Below are positions 8,801 to 16,436 of a stretch of 17,661 nt of DNA, piece after piece. Each line of letters opens with the position of its first letter. Position 1 is the stretch's first letter. The stretch covers positions 1-17,661 of the forward strand of contig CAYRYO010000034.1 of NCBI GenBank assembly GCA_964428475.1. Direction: 5' to 3'. The position numbers and the translations under genes are program-made. The stretch is from JARICQ01 sp964428475 (GTDB taxonomy: Bacteria; Bacillota; Clostridia; Tissierellales; Tissierellaceae). The notes under the pieces were generated by a model, which saw only the letters and a program-made list of their open reading frames with translations, ran no database searches and was not told the origin of the DNA.

Positions 8801-8934
8801 ATCACTGGGACTTCAATGCTTGGCAAAAGATCTATAGGCAGTCTAGTTAAGGAGACGGATCCAAAAATAACTATAATTAATATAGCCATTAGTGTAGTTA
8901 CTGGTCTTTTTACAGATATTCCTGATAAATTCAT
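5857..8934 (-). CDS. AcrB-like RND efflux pump (HAE-type, Gram-positive lineage)
   Basis: Proton-driven RND-superfamily exporter of 1025 residues, the full family length. The duplicated architecture is clear: TM1 at about 12-30; a large extracytoplasmic loop at about 32-333; TM2-6; TM7 at about 530-548; a second loop at about 550-848; TM8-12. TM4 carries GVGMLVDNSIVVLENI with Asp398, matching the first aspartate of the AcrB proton relay, while the second position is Asn399. TM10 reads GIVVNNAIVLIDY, so the relay lysine of AcrB (K940) is replaced by Asn919. I believe this variant is typical of Gram-positive RND pumps related to SwrC, not a defect. The ATG overlaps the adaptor stop (ATGA), which implies translational coupling. 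Partners are the upstream lipoprotein adaptor and the TolC-like protein. Likely substrates are amphiphiles, lipopeptides, bile-like detergents or drugs, but the sequence does not show which. Confidence 0.93.
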   Translation of the reverse strand: MNLSGISVKRPVTTLMAILIIVIFGSVSLTRLPIDLLPSIEVPVIIVSTSYQGVGPQEIENLVTRPLESSIATVENIESIMSTTSEGQSLVIAQFSFGTDMNFASLQMREKIDLIKRLLPDGASDPMVLKIDPNAQPILQLTLSSSSDLAQSQNIAEDLIKPRLERLEGVASVEVTGGYDHQIEINLKNEQMDGYGLTTDYLTQIIAGENLNLPGGEVQKGNQKLTIRTVGEFKSLDEIENLLIPLPSGGVIQLNDIANVSLKNKELTTIAKINGQNAINISIQKQSGTNTVQIANIVNKEVTELQEENKDLDIQVLFDQSEYIKSAISAVSKSAILGAVLAVIILLVFLKNIRSTFIIATAIPVSIIAAFSLIYFAGISLNLMTLGGLALGVGMLVDNSIVVLENIYRYRQQGYSRIEAADLGAKEVSMAISASTLTTVAVFLPIVFMDGITSTIFKELALTFSITLFASLIIALTLVPMLSSKFLKMQDHTQSKNKVIYKINKVLDSSYSRVELAYTNLLTLALNHRIWTVFIAIAIFLGTLTSIPLVGTEFLPETDEGQFSINVSAPVGSELEEIEAIMIQIEEKLIDIPEIKTVFSTVGNNNNIGSINCVLNKQDQRDRSTQQVANEVRNKIFDITGAEKTVNVSSNVSLGALGGQAVSINVKGNDINTLKIIGDDIRNIIESVDGVTEAKSSMEEGIPEVQIRVDRSKASQYGLTAAQVANSVRKTVSGLTATRFKYEDDEIDVVIIGDSIISQSITNLDQIMIPTPSGFNVPLGQVAEVVLDRGPVSINREGQVRMVTVSGQALDRDSGSISNDIEAKLKDYNMPSGYIYEIAGENKEMLEAFQELALVLILAVVLVYMILAAQFESLINPLIIMLSVPLGVSGGILGLVLTKTSLSVPAYMGLIMLAGIVVNNAIVLIDYILTLRKDGEERNNAILKAGPVRLRPVLMTALTSIFGLLPLAIAKGEGSELEAPLAITVVGGLILSTVLTLIFIPIMYSLVDDIKNYFSRKFLKKTHSI

Positions 8935-10184
8935 TGTTGAGTGTCCTCTAGTACTTTTATAGTTTTACCATTTTCCACATAATCAAATCCTTTTGTAATC
9001 ACCATATCTTTATCTTCTAGACCTTCTATAATCTCTACTTCACTACCAGTATCTAATCCAACTTTTATTTCCTTTTCTATAGCCTTATCGTCCTCTACTA
9101 TATATACTATATTTTTTTCACCTTTTACAATAACAGCCTGGCTAGGTATAGAAAGTACATTATCCTTAACTTCTAATGGAATTTCTACATTAGCAAACAT
9201 TCCGGGTTTGATTATATTATCTTTATTTTCTATATAAATTTTTATCCCATAAAGTTGAGTTCTTGTATCAGGGATGGGATTAATATTGTCTAGGACTGCA
9301 CTTATAGGTTCAGATGAAATAGCAGGAATAGTAAGATCTACTTTTTGGCCTGGAGTTAATTTATTGATTAGTCCCTCGACCACTTCCATACCAACGTAAA
9401 CCCTATCCATATCGACTACATTCATACTAGCTTGGGCATTTGACGCCATGCTTCCTATTTCAATATTTATGGATGTAACAACTCCACTAAGAGGAGAAGT
9501 TATTATAGTATTATCAAGGGCATCTTTAGCTTGAGTATAGGCTAATTTTGCCTGTTCTAATTGAGAATTAGCCAAGTCTGTGATTTTGGAAGATGCACTC
9601 ATCTCTGCTTGATCTAATTGAGCCTGCATTTGAGTTTCTTGTTGTTCTAAGGCAATTTCTACCTGTTCTAGTTGAGATTTTGAAACTGCTCCAGCTTCAT
9701 ATAGTCTCTTAGTATTTTCTAAATTTTCACGGGCATTATTCAAGACAGATTCTGTCAATGTTCGTGTTCGTTCAAGAGAATCTTTTGCTATGTTTGCTTG
9801 ATTTAAAGTTATATCGTAGTTTATCTTAGCCATATCATATCCAGCCTTAGCTTGGTCTACCTGTCTTTGAATATCATTTTTATCTAAGGTGAAAAGTACA
9901 TCTCCTTTATTAACTTTATCTTCATCTTTAACATTTATAGTTTGAACCTTACCAGGAATAGTAGGTACAATCACTACATACTTGTCTGCAGATATTTTAC
10001 CACTCATTGTAGTAATATTAGCCAATGTCTTATATTTTACCTCACTTACTTCAACTGGTATATATGATTCTTCTTTCTTTTGTTCTTCTGCTATATTATC
10101 TTCACTATCTCCACTTGTGCATCCAATAGAAAGTGTCATAAGTAAAGACAATATAATGGTAATGCTAATAAATCTTTTTTTCAA
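8931..10184 (-). CDS. HlyD/AcrA-type membrane fusion (adaptor) lipoprotein
   Basis: Extracytoplasmic adaptor of the RND pump, 417 residues. The signal peptide ends in the lipobox Leu-Ser-Ile-Gly before Cys22, so the protein is lipid-anchored. An acidic linker follows. The first half of the lipoyl-like domain is at about 70-100 (GKVQTINVKDEDKVNKGD); an alpha-helical hairpin rich in Gln/Glu/Ala at about 105-225; the second lipoyl half at about 228-250 (ITSPLSGVVTSINIEIGSMA); then a beta-barrel at about 255-335 and a membrane-proximal domain to about 412. The start codon is TTG (10182-10184), chosen because GGGGG at 10193-10197 lies 8 nt upstream and the signal peptide begins immediately with Lys-Lys-Arg. 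It is 40 nt downstream of the TolC-like gene and overlaps the pump gene by 4 nt. It should stabilise the RND trimer and link it to the TolC-like protein or the wall. Confidence 0.92.
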   Translation of the reverse strand: MKKRFISITIILSLLMTLSIGCTSGDSEDNIAEEQKKEESYIPVEVSEVKYKTLANITTMSGKISADKYVVIVPTIPGKVQTINVKDEDKVNKGDVLFTLDKNDIQRQVDQAKAGYDMAKINYDITLNQANIAKDSLERTRTLTESVLNNARENLENTKRLYEAGAVSKSQLEQVEIALEQQETQMQAQLDQAEMSASSKITDLANSQLEQAKLAYTQAKDALDNTIITSPLSGVVTSINIEIGSMASNAQASMNVVDMDRVYVGMEVVEGLINKLTPGQKVDLTIPAISSEPISAVLDNINPIPDTRTQLYGIKIYIENKDNIIKPGMFANVEIPLEVKDNVLSIPSQAVIVKGEKNIVYIVEDDKAIEKEIKVGLDTGSEVEIIEGLEDKDMVITKGFDYVENGKTIKVLEDTQQ

Positions 10185-10224
10185 AGTTGATTCCCCCTTA
10201 ATTTATAAATAGTCGAAAATTTTT

Positions 10225-11619
10225 TTATTGCATAAAATCCATTCCTCTAAGAAATGCTTGGTATTGAAGAAACATTTGGAATAAATTTTGTTCTGCTGTC
10301 TTAGCTTTGTTATATTTACTATAATATTCTGATTCAGCTTGATTTAATTCAATTTTAGAAATCATACCTAATTCATATTTAAGCTTTAAAGCATCATATT
10401 TTTGTCCTTCATATTCAAGATTTTTATTTTCATTGTCAAGAACTGCGACTTTGTTTTGTAATTCTTGATATGCTTTGATAAGTGTTGATTCTACAACTTT
10501 ATATTCTGCATCAATGGCAATTTCAGTACTTTCAAGACTACGTCTTGCTGCTCTAAATTCATCAGAACTACCATATCTATCTGCCCATCTCATATTATTA
10601 TATTGAATATCATAATCAAGTTTTTTAATTTGGATAGAATAACTATTTTTTGTGGCAATTTTTAAATCATCTTCATAGTTTATTGCAGATATGATTGTTT
10701 TATCTATAATAAAGGTATCTTCTAGATTTAGATCTTCATAGTAGCTTAGGCCTAGCATTATATTTAGTTCTCTTTTAAGATTAGATATTTGAATGTCTAA
10801 AGTTGTTATGCCTAGTATTATTTGATCTCTTTGATTGATCACACCATTAAGGTCAAGCAAGGTAATCATCCCTAATTCTTCTTGCAATTTCATTATATTT
10901 ATTTGATTGTCTAAAAGCTCCAAGTTTTGAAGCAACTCATCTCTTTGTCTTTTTAAACTACTATGGGCTAAATATAAATTTTGAGCTCCCCATACAATAC
11001 TTTTATTTCCCATCTCTATTTGTAAAATAGCCTTGTCTAGTTCCATTTCTTTAGCAGGTAATTTATCAAACTCTCTGACTTGCTTTTCCATAGCATCTAT
11101 ATTTTGTTCCAATGTAGAAAGATTGGATTTATATAGTACTTTTATATATTCAAGAGTAGCAATCTGAGCACCAATCAAGCTTTGATATGTACTATCTGGA
11201 GCTGGATTTTGCCCAGGATCTGATTCTTGTTCCAAATTTGGATTTTGCCCTGGTATTGGATTTGAACCTTGACCTGGCATATTATTTTCAAAGGTCAACA
11301 TTTGCTTTAAATTATTAATCAATATATCTTGTTGTGCGATTGCTTGATTTGTACCATTGACAGCATTTCTTAATCCATCAATAGCATTTTCTAAATCCCT
11401 TTCGTCATATCTAGCATCTCTGATAGCATCTATAGAATCAAGAAGGTTTTCCTCTGTGTTCTTGTTAATTTGAATTGTAGGATTTTGTCTTAGAATTAAT
11501 CTCTCTATATCTTCAAATTTAATCTTATTTGTATTTTCCTCCAAATCCAAAGTGTCAGCATGAGTTGGCATTGCTATCAGTATAGCAAATAAAACCAATA
11601 TCCATTTAATTTTTTTCAT
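10225..11619 (-). CDS. TolC-family (outer membrane efflux-like) secreted protein
   Basis: 464 residues with a classical signal peptide (about 1-22, KKIKW plus a hydrophobic core, Ala-Asp cleavage region) and no lipobox. The mature part is almost entirely helical. The hallmark duplication of the TolC/OEP fold is visible: LQEELGMITLLDLNGVINQR in the first half and LKYELGMISKIELNQAESEY near the C terminus. In TolC each half carries a beta-hairpin that builds the outer-membrane barrel. Here the corresponding positions hold a Pro/Gly/Gln/Asn-rich stretch with three PGQ motifs (residues 115-143) and a short polar turn (DRYGSSDEFRA). I infer that it keeps the coiled-coil tunnel but not the barrel, so it may act in the cell wall of a monoderm. 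It is the first gene of the three-gene efflux operon; AAAAAGGAGAT precedes the ATG. Family assignment is good; the barrel-less interpretation is inference. Confidence 0.8.
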   Translation of the reverse strand: MKKIKWILVLFAILIAMPTHADTLDLEENTNKIKFEDIERLILRQNPTIQINKNTEENLLDSIDAIRDARYDERDLENAIDGLRNAVNGTNQAIAQQDILINNLKQMLTFENNMPGQGSNPIPGQNPNLEQESDPGQNPAPDSTYQSLIGAQIATLEYIKVLYKSNLSTLEQNIDAMEKQVREFDKLPAKEMELDKAILQIEMGNKSIVWGAQNLYLAHSSLKRQRDELLQNLELLDNQINIMKLQEELGMITLLDLNGVINQRDQIILGITTLDIQISNLKRELNIMLGLSYYEDLNLEDTFIIDKTIISAINYEDDLKIATKNSYSIQIKKLDYDIQYNNMRWADRYGSSDEFRAARRSLESTEIAIDAEYKVVESTLIKAYQELQNKVAVLDNENKNLEYEGQKYDALKLKYELGMISKIELNQAESEYYSKYNKAKTAEQNLFQMFLQYQAFLRGMDFMQ

Positions 11620-11689
11620 TTGTCTTTATCTCCTTTTTAAAGTTAATAGCTTATATAATACAAGTATACATGATTATATTGCATATCAA
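11620..11689 (-). promoter_or_regulatory. Promoter and leader of the TolC-like/HlyD/RND operon (leader copy B)
   Basis: On the minus strand TATACT (11663-11668) is the likely -10, with TTGATA (11684-11689) as a -35 at a short 15-nt spacing, or ATTGAT at 16 nt. The leader continues TGTATACTTGTATTATATA, AGCTATTAACTTT and AAAAAGGAGAT. From the -10 to the ribosome site this aligns with the chemoreceptor leader at 5767-5816, with few changes and a 2-nt insertion. ATAC-TT-GTAT inside it is a perfect small palindrome. No terminator is seen between the permease stop and this promoter. Confidence 0.65.
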
Positions 11690-11703
11690 TAGACTTTGTT
11701 TTT

Positions 11704-14700
11704 CTAGTCATTTGCTTTCATTGAGTCTACCATTTTAATATTTCTTAATTTTTTAACCATAAAGAAATCTACTATTGCTGAAAACATCATAGTTATAATG
11801 GCAGAAATAAGATAGCTTAGAATTGAGACACTTCTACCAAACATAAATTCTGGGTCTTCGACGGTTACTATTATAAATTGATGTAGATATTTACCTAAGG
11901 CTAGACCTAGCAATGTTCCTATAAGAGCTAGTATGGTGATTTCTCTAAAGATGTAAGAGGCTACTTCATTGTTGTGAAAGCCTAATACCTTAAGTGTTGC
12001 AAGTTCTCGTCTCCTTTCGTTAATATTTATATTGGTAAGATTGTATAAAACTATAAAGGCAAGTAATCCAGATGCGATAATTATTACAATGACTATATAG
12101 TTGATGCTATGGATTAAATTGTCAAACATACTACGGCTTCGAGATATAAATGACGCATTTAAAATATCATCATTGTCATATAAATTTTCAATAAGTTTAT
12201 CAGTTTCACTCTGGGTCAATGTTTGGGTTTTAGCGTATATTGTATTATTTTTGAGTTTATCTCTGAAAGCACTTTCGTATTTAGCTTTGTTCATATAGAT
12301 ATAATTTCCTATATAGTTTTCTGCAATTGCATCTACTTTAAATTCCTTTTTAATTTCATCAGAGTTTTCATATATAACAGTGTCTCCGGGTTTGATTTTA
12401 AGTTCTTGTGCAATTTTTTCAGAGATTATGATTGTATCCTTTGAAAAATCTATTATTTCAGTGTTTTTCCTTTGTCTAAACAATATATAATCTGATATTT
12501 GATTTGTATCTTCTACACCTACAAGTGTTATTTTGCTTGTTTTGTTTTCAAATTCAAGATAGCCTTCATTTGAAAATACTTTCAAGATATCATCTATTTC
12601 CTTGTAATCTCTATCAAATGAATCTAAATCACTTTGCGTGTAATCTTTTTTCATTTCAATTTTTAATTGATATTTAAAGATTTGGTCAAATTGAAGGGTG
12701 CCAATATCCTTGATTGAATTCCTAATGCCAAATCCAGTTACAAGCAGTGCGGTACATCCTGATATTCCAATGACAGTCATATAAAAGTGTTTTTTATATC
12801 TGAAGATATTTCTAGCTGTTGATTTTAAATTGAAAGTCATAATTGACCATAGAGGCGTAATTCTCTCAAGTAATATTCTTTTGCCTCTTTTAGGTGGTCT
12901 GGCAAGCATTAGGAGAGAAGGCTTTTCTCTTAAAGCACCATTTGCTGCAAAGTATGTAGCTGCAAGAGTACTCAGTATAGCTACACCCGATGACAACAAT
13001 GATATTTTTTTATTGTAATCAGTAATAAATTCAGGCAAATGATACATTACTCCATAGGTATTCCATATAACTCTAGGTATAAGTTCAAAGCCTATTAACT
13101 GACCTACTATACTTCCTAGTATGCTTGCCAGTCCGCAGTAGAGTATATATTTTGAGATTATGGTGGATTTTTTATATCCTAATGCTTTTAAGACACCAAT
13201 TTGGGTTCTTTCTTCTTCAACCATTCTAGTCATAGTTGTAAGTGCTACAAGGCCTGCAACCAGATAAAAGAAAATGGGAAAGACAGTTGATATAGCTGCT
13301 ACCTTATCTGCATTGAGTTTGAAACTCATATAGCTCATATTAGATTCTCTATCCAGTACATACCATTCAGGATCTTCTAAATTTTTGACTTCAGCCTCTG
13401 CTTCTAATAGCTTATTATAGGCTTTTTCTAGCTCTTTATCTACTTGAACTTTTGCCTTATTATAATCTTTTTCTGCATCTTCAATTTCAATTATCCCATC
13501 TTGATACTCCAATATACCTTGACCAAGTTCTTTTTCTCCATCTTCTATTTTCTTTATTGTATGGTCTATTTGATCTTTTAAGGTTTTTCTTGCATCTTCT
13601 ACTTTAGCGATGCCAATTTCATAGTCCTTCCATCCATTTGAAACTTCCAATAAGCCTGATTGATATTCTTCTTCTCCACTTTCAAGTTCTTTTTTAGAAG
13701 ACTTAAGTTTTTTAAATCCTTCATCTAAATCCTTTCTTGCCTCTTCTAATATTTTTTCATTTTGCTGGAGCTCTCTTTTTCCTTCTTCAATTTTTATCTC
13801 TGCATCTCTTATCTTGTTTTCTGAATTTGTTAGATCTTTTAAAGCAGAATTGTAGTCTATCCAGCCTTGATGCAGATTTTCTTTGGCAATTTCTAATTGT
13901 CTTTGACTTTTTACCATTTCAGTCCATGTATCTATTAAAAAATCATAATCTGGGATTTCAGCTTGCTTGCTTTCTAAATCTATAATAATTGCAGCTAAAT
14001 CTTTTAATTGAGCTTCTAAGTATACTAAACTTGTATTTATTTCTGTAAGACCAGCATTTATTTGTTGGATAGAGGTTTTTACCATAATAATAGCTTCTGC
14101 ATTAGCTATAGAATCTTTTTCTAGCATTTGTAACTGGAGATTTAACTGTGTAAGATTGCTTTCTAATTCTTGTTTTTTTACTTTTAGCATATGAATATTT
14201 TTTTCTATTTCAGTTTTTCCTACTTTTGCCTCTGCTAAAGCTGCAGATAATTCTTGATTTACTCCAATAAGATAGGATCTCAATGCAATTTGTCCACTTG
14301 CAGTTGACATTAATCTCTCTGAAGATAAATATCCTAGTTCCTTAGCTAAGGGGTTAATTGAATATAAAAACTCAGATCGGCCTGCTTTTAATTCGGATAA
14401 TCCATTTTCATACTGACCTTGACCTTTTTCAAGTTCTCTTTTTGCTTTTAGGAGTTCTAATTTGCCAATTTCCAATTGTTTTTTCCCATCCAAAAGTTCA
14501 CTTTCTATTTGTAAAAGTTCTTTTTTACCTTGTTCAATTTGCTTTAGTCCATCTTCTAAATCTTTTTTACCTTGTTCATAATCTAAATAACCTTGTAAAT
14601 ATTGTCCTTGCCCATCTTCTAATTCAAGTTTTGCATCTTTTAATTCATTTTCTGCTTGGCTTAATCTTTTTTTAGCTTGATTTAATTCTTTTTCACCGTC

Positions 14701-15720
14701 ACTTATTTCTATTTGAGCTTTTTTGTTTTCTTGTTCTAAAGTTTCTCTAGCATCATTTAATTCTATTTTTGCATTTTTTATATCAATAGCGGATGATTCA
14801 AGTTCTTGCTTAGCTTTGTTTATTTCTTTTAATGCATCTGCTAGTTCTTTCCTTGCCTTATCACTTTCTTCATGGTAGTCTTTGAAGCCTTCAGAGATGC
14901 TTTCGTTTGCTTTTTTTAAGATTTCCATTTTTCTATCGTGGGATCTTTTTTTGCTTATATCTTCAAGTTTCTCACTGATCTTTTCTGTATACACTTTATA
15001 TTCAGATGAAAAGCTATTCATGGCTAAGGTGTCTTTTAATACTATATAAAAGTCTGTAAATTCTTCAAGTGCGTAGCTAGTGCTATCAAGATAGATTATA
15101 GTGTCAAGTTTTCCAGCCCCTACATCAGATGGTTCTCTTTCCAAGGAAAAGTGAAAACTATTTCCAACTACTCCAACAACCTTGTATTCCGTTACATGGT
15201 ACAATTCACCTATATCTTCATAGTCCTGGTTATTTTTGGAAAGTTTCACCTTTGAGCCTATTTTTATATCTTTGAAATATGGACCTTTTCTTTCAACCAG
15301 ACATTCTCTGTTGTTTTTAGGCATTCTCCCTTCTAATAGATCGAGCTTGTTTATAATTACTTGATTTTCTAAGTCTAAGAGGGGAATTCCATAGATTTTA
15401 GCAGTTAAATCTTCTTTGTTATTTACATCGATGAGTTTATCAATGACATAGGCGGGCATTACGGATTTTATGTTTTCAAGGGATTCTACTTGTTTTAAAT
15501 CATCTTCAGTGAGTCCCATTGTAGCTTTTATAAAAATATCAGCTGTATTGTGATCATCATAGTATTTATCTACTGAATTATTCATATTTGGAGTTGTTAC
15601 AAGTAGTCCAGATAAAAAGCCAACACCAAGGGCAACTATTCCAAAAATAGCTGCAAATCGCCCAAAACTATTCTTAAACTCTCTTAAAATCATTTTAATA
15701 TATGAAGAAGCCACTACCAT
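11704..15720 (-). CDS. FtsX-like ABC transporter permease with giant coiled-coil insertion
   Basis: 1338-residue membrane subunit of a MacB/LolCDE-type mechanotransmission ABC transporter. TM1 is at about 22-42, followed by a MacB-like extracytoplasmic domain to about 260. A very long extracytoplasmic coiled coil (about 265-775) follows, rich in Lys/Glu/Leu, with recurring GK-x-x-L and EQGKKxL heptads. The first FtsX core (about 810-935) has ERTQIGVLKALGYKKSTI after its first helix. A further helix at about 980-1000 and a second extracytoplasmic domain follow, then a second FtsX core (about 1203-1325) with ERRRELATLKVLGFHNNEV. It is therefore a two-core permease fused with a stalk; typical single-core permeases of this type have 350-450 residues. 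The ATG overlaps the ATPase gene by 7 nt and GAAAGGATTG precedes it, so the two subunits are translationally coupled. Such transporters export or extract lipids, peptides or antibiotics, or regulate wall hydrolases; the substrate is unknown. Confidence 0.92.
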   Translation of the reverse strand: MVVASSYIKMILREFKNSFGRFAAIFGIVALGVGFLSGLLVTTPNMNNSVDKYYDDHNTADIFIKATMGLTEDDLKQVESLENIKSVMPAYVIDKLIDVNNKEDLTAKIYGIPLLDLENQVIINKLDLLEGRMPKNNRECLVERKGPYFKDIKIGSKVKLSKNNQDYEDIGELYHVTEYKVVGVVGNSFHFSLEREPSDVGAGKLDTIIYLDSTSYALEEFTDFYIVLKDTLAMNSFSSEYKVYTEKISEKLEDISKKRSHDRKMEILKKANESISEGFKDYHEESDKARKELADALKEINKAKQELESSAIDIKNAKIELNDARETLEQENKKAQIEISDGEKELNQAKKRLSQAENELKDAKLELEDGQGQYLQGYLDYEQGKKDLEDGLKQIEQGKKELLQIESELLDGKKQLEIGKLELLKAKRELEKGQGQYENGLSELKAGRSEFLYSINPLAKELGYLSSERLMSTASGQIALRSYLIGVNQELSAALAEAKVGKTEIEKNIHMLKVKKQELESNLTQLNLQLQMLEKDSIANAEAIIMVKTSIQQINAGLTEINTSLVYLEAQLKDLAAIIIDLESKQAEIPDYDFLIDTWTEMVKSQRQLEIAKENLHQGWIDYNSALKDLTNSENKIRDAEIKIEEGKRELQQNEKILEEARKDLDEGFKKLKSSKKELESGEEEYQSGLLEVSNGWKDYEIGIAKVEDARKTLKDQIDHTIKKIEDGEKELGQGILEYQDGIIEIEDAEKDYNKAKVQVDKELEKAYNKLLEAEAEVKNLEDPEWYVLDRESNMSYMSFKLNADKVAAISTVFPIFFYLVAGLVALTTMTRMVEEERTQIGVLKALGYKKSTIISKYILYCGLASILGSIVGQLIGFELIPRVIWNTYGVMYHLPEFITDYNKKISLLSSGVAILSTLAATYFAANGALREKPSLLMLARPPKRGKRILLERITPLWSIMTFNLKSTARNIFRYKKHFYMTVIGISGCTALLVTGFGIRNSIKDIGTLQFDQIFKYQLKIEMKKDYTQSDLDSFDRDYKEIDDILKVFSNEGYLEFENKTSKITLVGVEDTNQISDYILFRQRKNTEIIDFSKDTIIISEKIAQELKIKPGDTVIYENSDEIKKEFKVDAIAENYIGNYIYMNKAKYESAFRDKLKNNTIYAKTQTLTQSETDKLIENLYDNDDILNASFISRSRSMFDNLIHSINYIVIVIIIASGLLAFIVLYNLTNININERRRELATLKVLGFHNNEVASYIFREITILALIGTLLGLALGKYLHQFIIVTVEDPEFMFGRSVSILSYLISAIITMMFSAIVDFFMVKKLRNIKMVDSMKAND
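14519..14578 (-). repeat. Two 18-nt direct repeats inside the coiled-coil coding region
   Basis: TCTTTTTTACCTTGTTCA occurs at 14519-14536 and again at 14561-14578 (plus-strand reading), 42 nt apart, exactly 14 codons or two heptads. It encodes the repeated peptide EQGKK plus the next residue. It marks local growth of the coiled coil by in-frame duplication. Confidence 0.8.
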
Positions 15721-16433
15721 TCAATCCTTTCAATAGGTGTTGGAGAGGGGTTGTCAATGGTTTCTCCAACTTGCCCATTTTTTAGGTAAATTACCTTATC
15801 TGCCATTGGAGCTATTGCTTGATTATGTGTAATTAAGATTACTGTCTTGCCATCTTTCCTGCTGGTATCCTGTAAAAGTTGAAGTATGGTTTTACCAGTC
15901 TCATAATCTAGTGCACCAGTAGGTTCATCACAAAGAAGTATTTTTGGATTTTTTGCAAGAGCTCTAGCGATAGATACTCTTTGCTGTTCTCCACCCGACA
16001 ATTGAGCAGGGAAATTGTCCATTCTTTCTGATAATCCTACCTTTTCCAAAATCTTCTTTGGATTAAGAGGATCTTTACATATTTGAGACGCAAGTTCAAC
16101 ATTTTCAAGTGCAGTTAAGTTTTGTATTAAATTGTAAAATTGAAATACAAATCCAACATCATGGCGTCTATAATTTGTGAGTTGCCTTTCACTTAGGTCG
16201 TGAATTTTTAGTCCATCAAGTAAAATTGTCCCACTATCAGATGAATCCATGCCACCTAGTATATTTAAAACTGTAGTTTTCCCAGCTCCACTAGGACCCA
16301 CAATCACACAAAGCTCACCCTTGCCAATAGAAAAGCTTATGCCATCTGCAGCAGCTATTTTATGATTTCCCATATAATAAAATTTTTTAACATCTTGTAA
16401 AAAGATAAAATCTTTCATATTTTTATTCACCAT
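15714..16433 (-). CDS. ABC transporter ATP-binding protein, MacB/LolD type
   Basis: Cytoplasmic ATPase that powers the adjacent FtsX-like permease. All ABC motifs are intact: Walker A GPSGAGKT (46-53), Q-loop Gln98, signature LSGGEQQ (145-151), Walker B ILLCDE (165-170), D-loop GALD and switch His203. Length (239) and sequence fit the MacB/LolD/FtsE class. Two starts are possible. The ATG at 16433 lies only 3 nt after the marR stop and has no well-placed ribosome site. The ATG at 16418 (Met6) is preceded by GATGGTGA, which pairs with the 3' end of 16S rRNA, although somewhat far upstream. I list the longer form; the difference is five residues outside the domain. The gene lies between marR and the permease in one operon. 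Confidence 0.95.
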   Translation of the reverse strand: MVNKNMKDFIFLQDVKKFYYMGNHKIAAADGISFSIGKGELCVIVGPSGAGKTTVLNILGGMDSSDSGTILLDGLKIHDLSERQLTNYRRHDVGFVFQFYNLIQNLTALENVELASQICKDPLNPKKILEKVGLSERMDNFPAQLSGGEQQRVSIARALAKNPKILLCDEPTGALDYETGKTILQLLQDTSRKDGKTVILITHNQAIAPMADKVIYLKNGQVGETIDNPSPTPIERIEW

Positions 16434-16436
16434 CTT

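Noticed and set aside
10225..11619. TolC-like gene as proof of an outer membrane in the host
   Set aside because: TolC-like genes also occur in monoderm Clostridia, and the barrel segments are not apparent here; no other outer-membrane gene is in the window.
13737..14675. Hydrophobic plus-strand open frames (for example 13737-13985, 14358-14675) that look like membrane proteins
   Set aside because: They mirror the Lys/Glu/Leu-rich coiled coil of the permease, whose complement reads as Leu/Phe-rich peptides. The minus-strand frame has clear FtsX domains on both sides.
14400..14900. Repeated motifs in the permease gene as a CRISPR or satellite array
   Set aside because: The repeats are short, diverged, in frame with a heptad pattern and explained by the coiled coil; there are no spacers of regular length.
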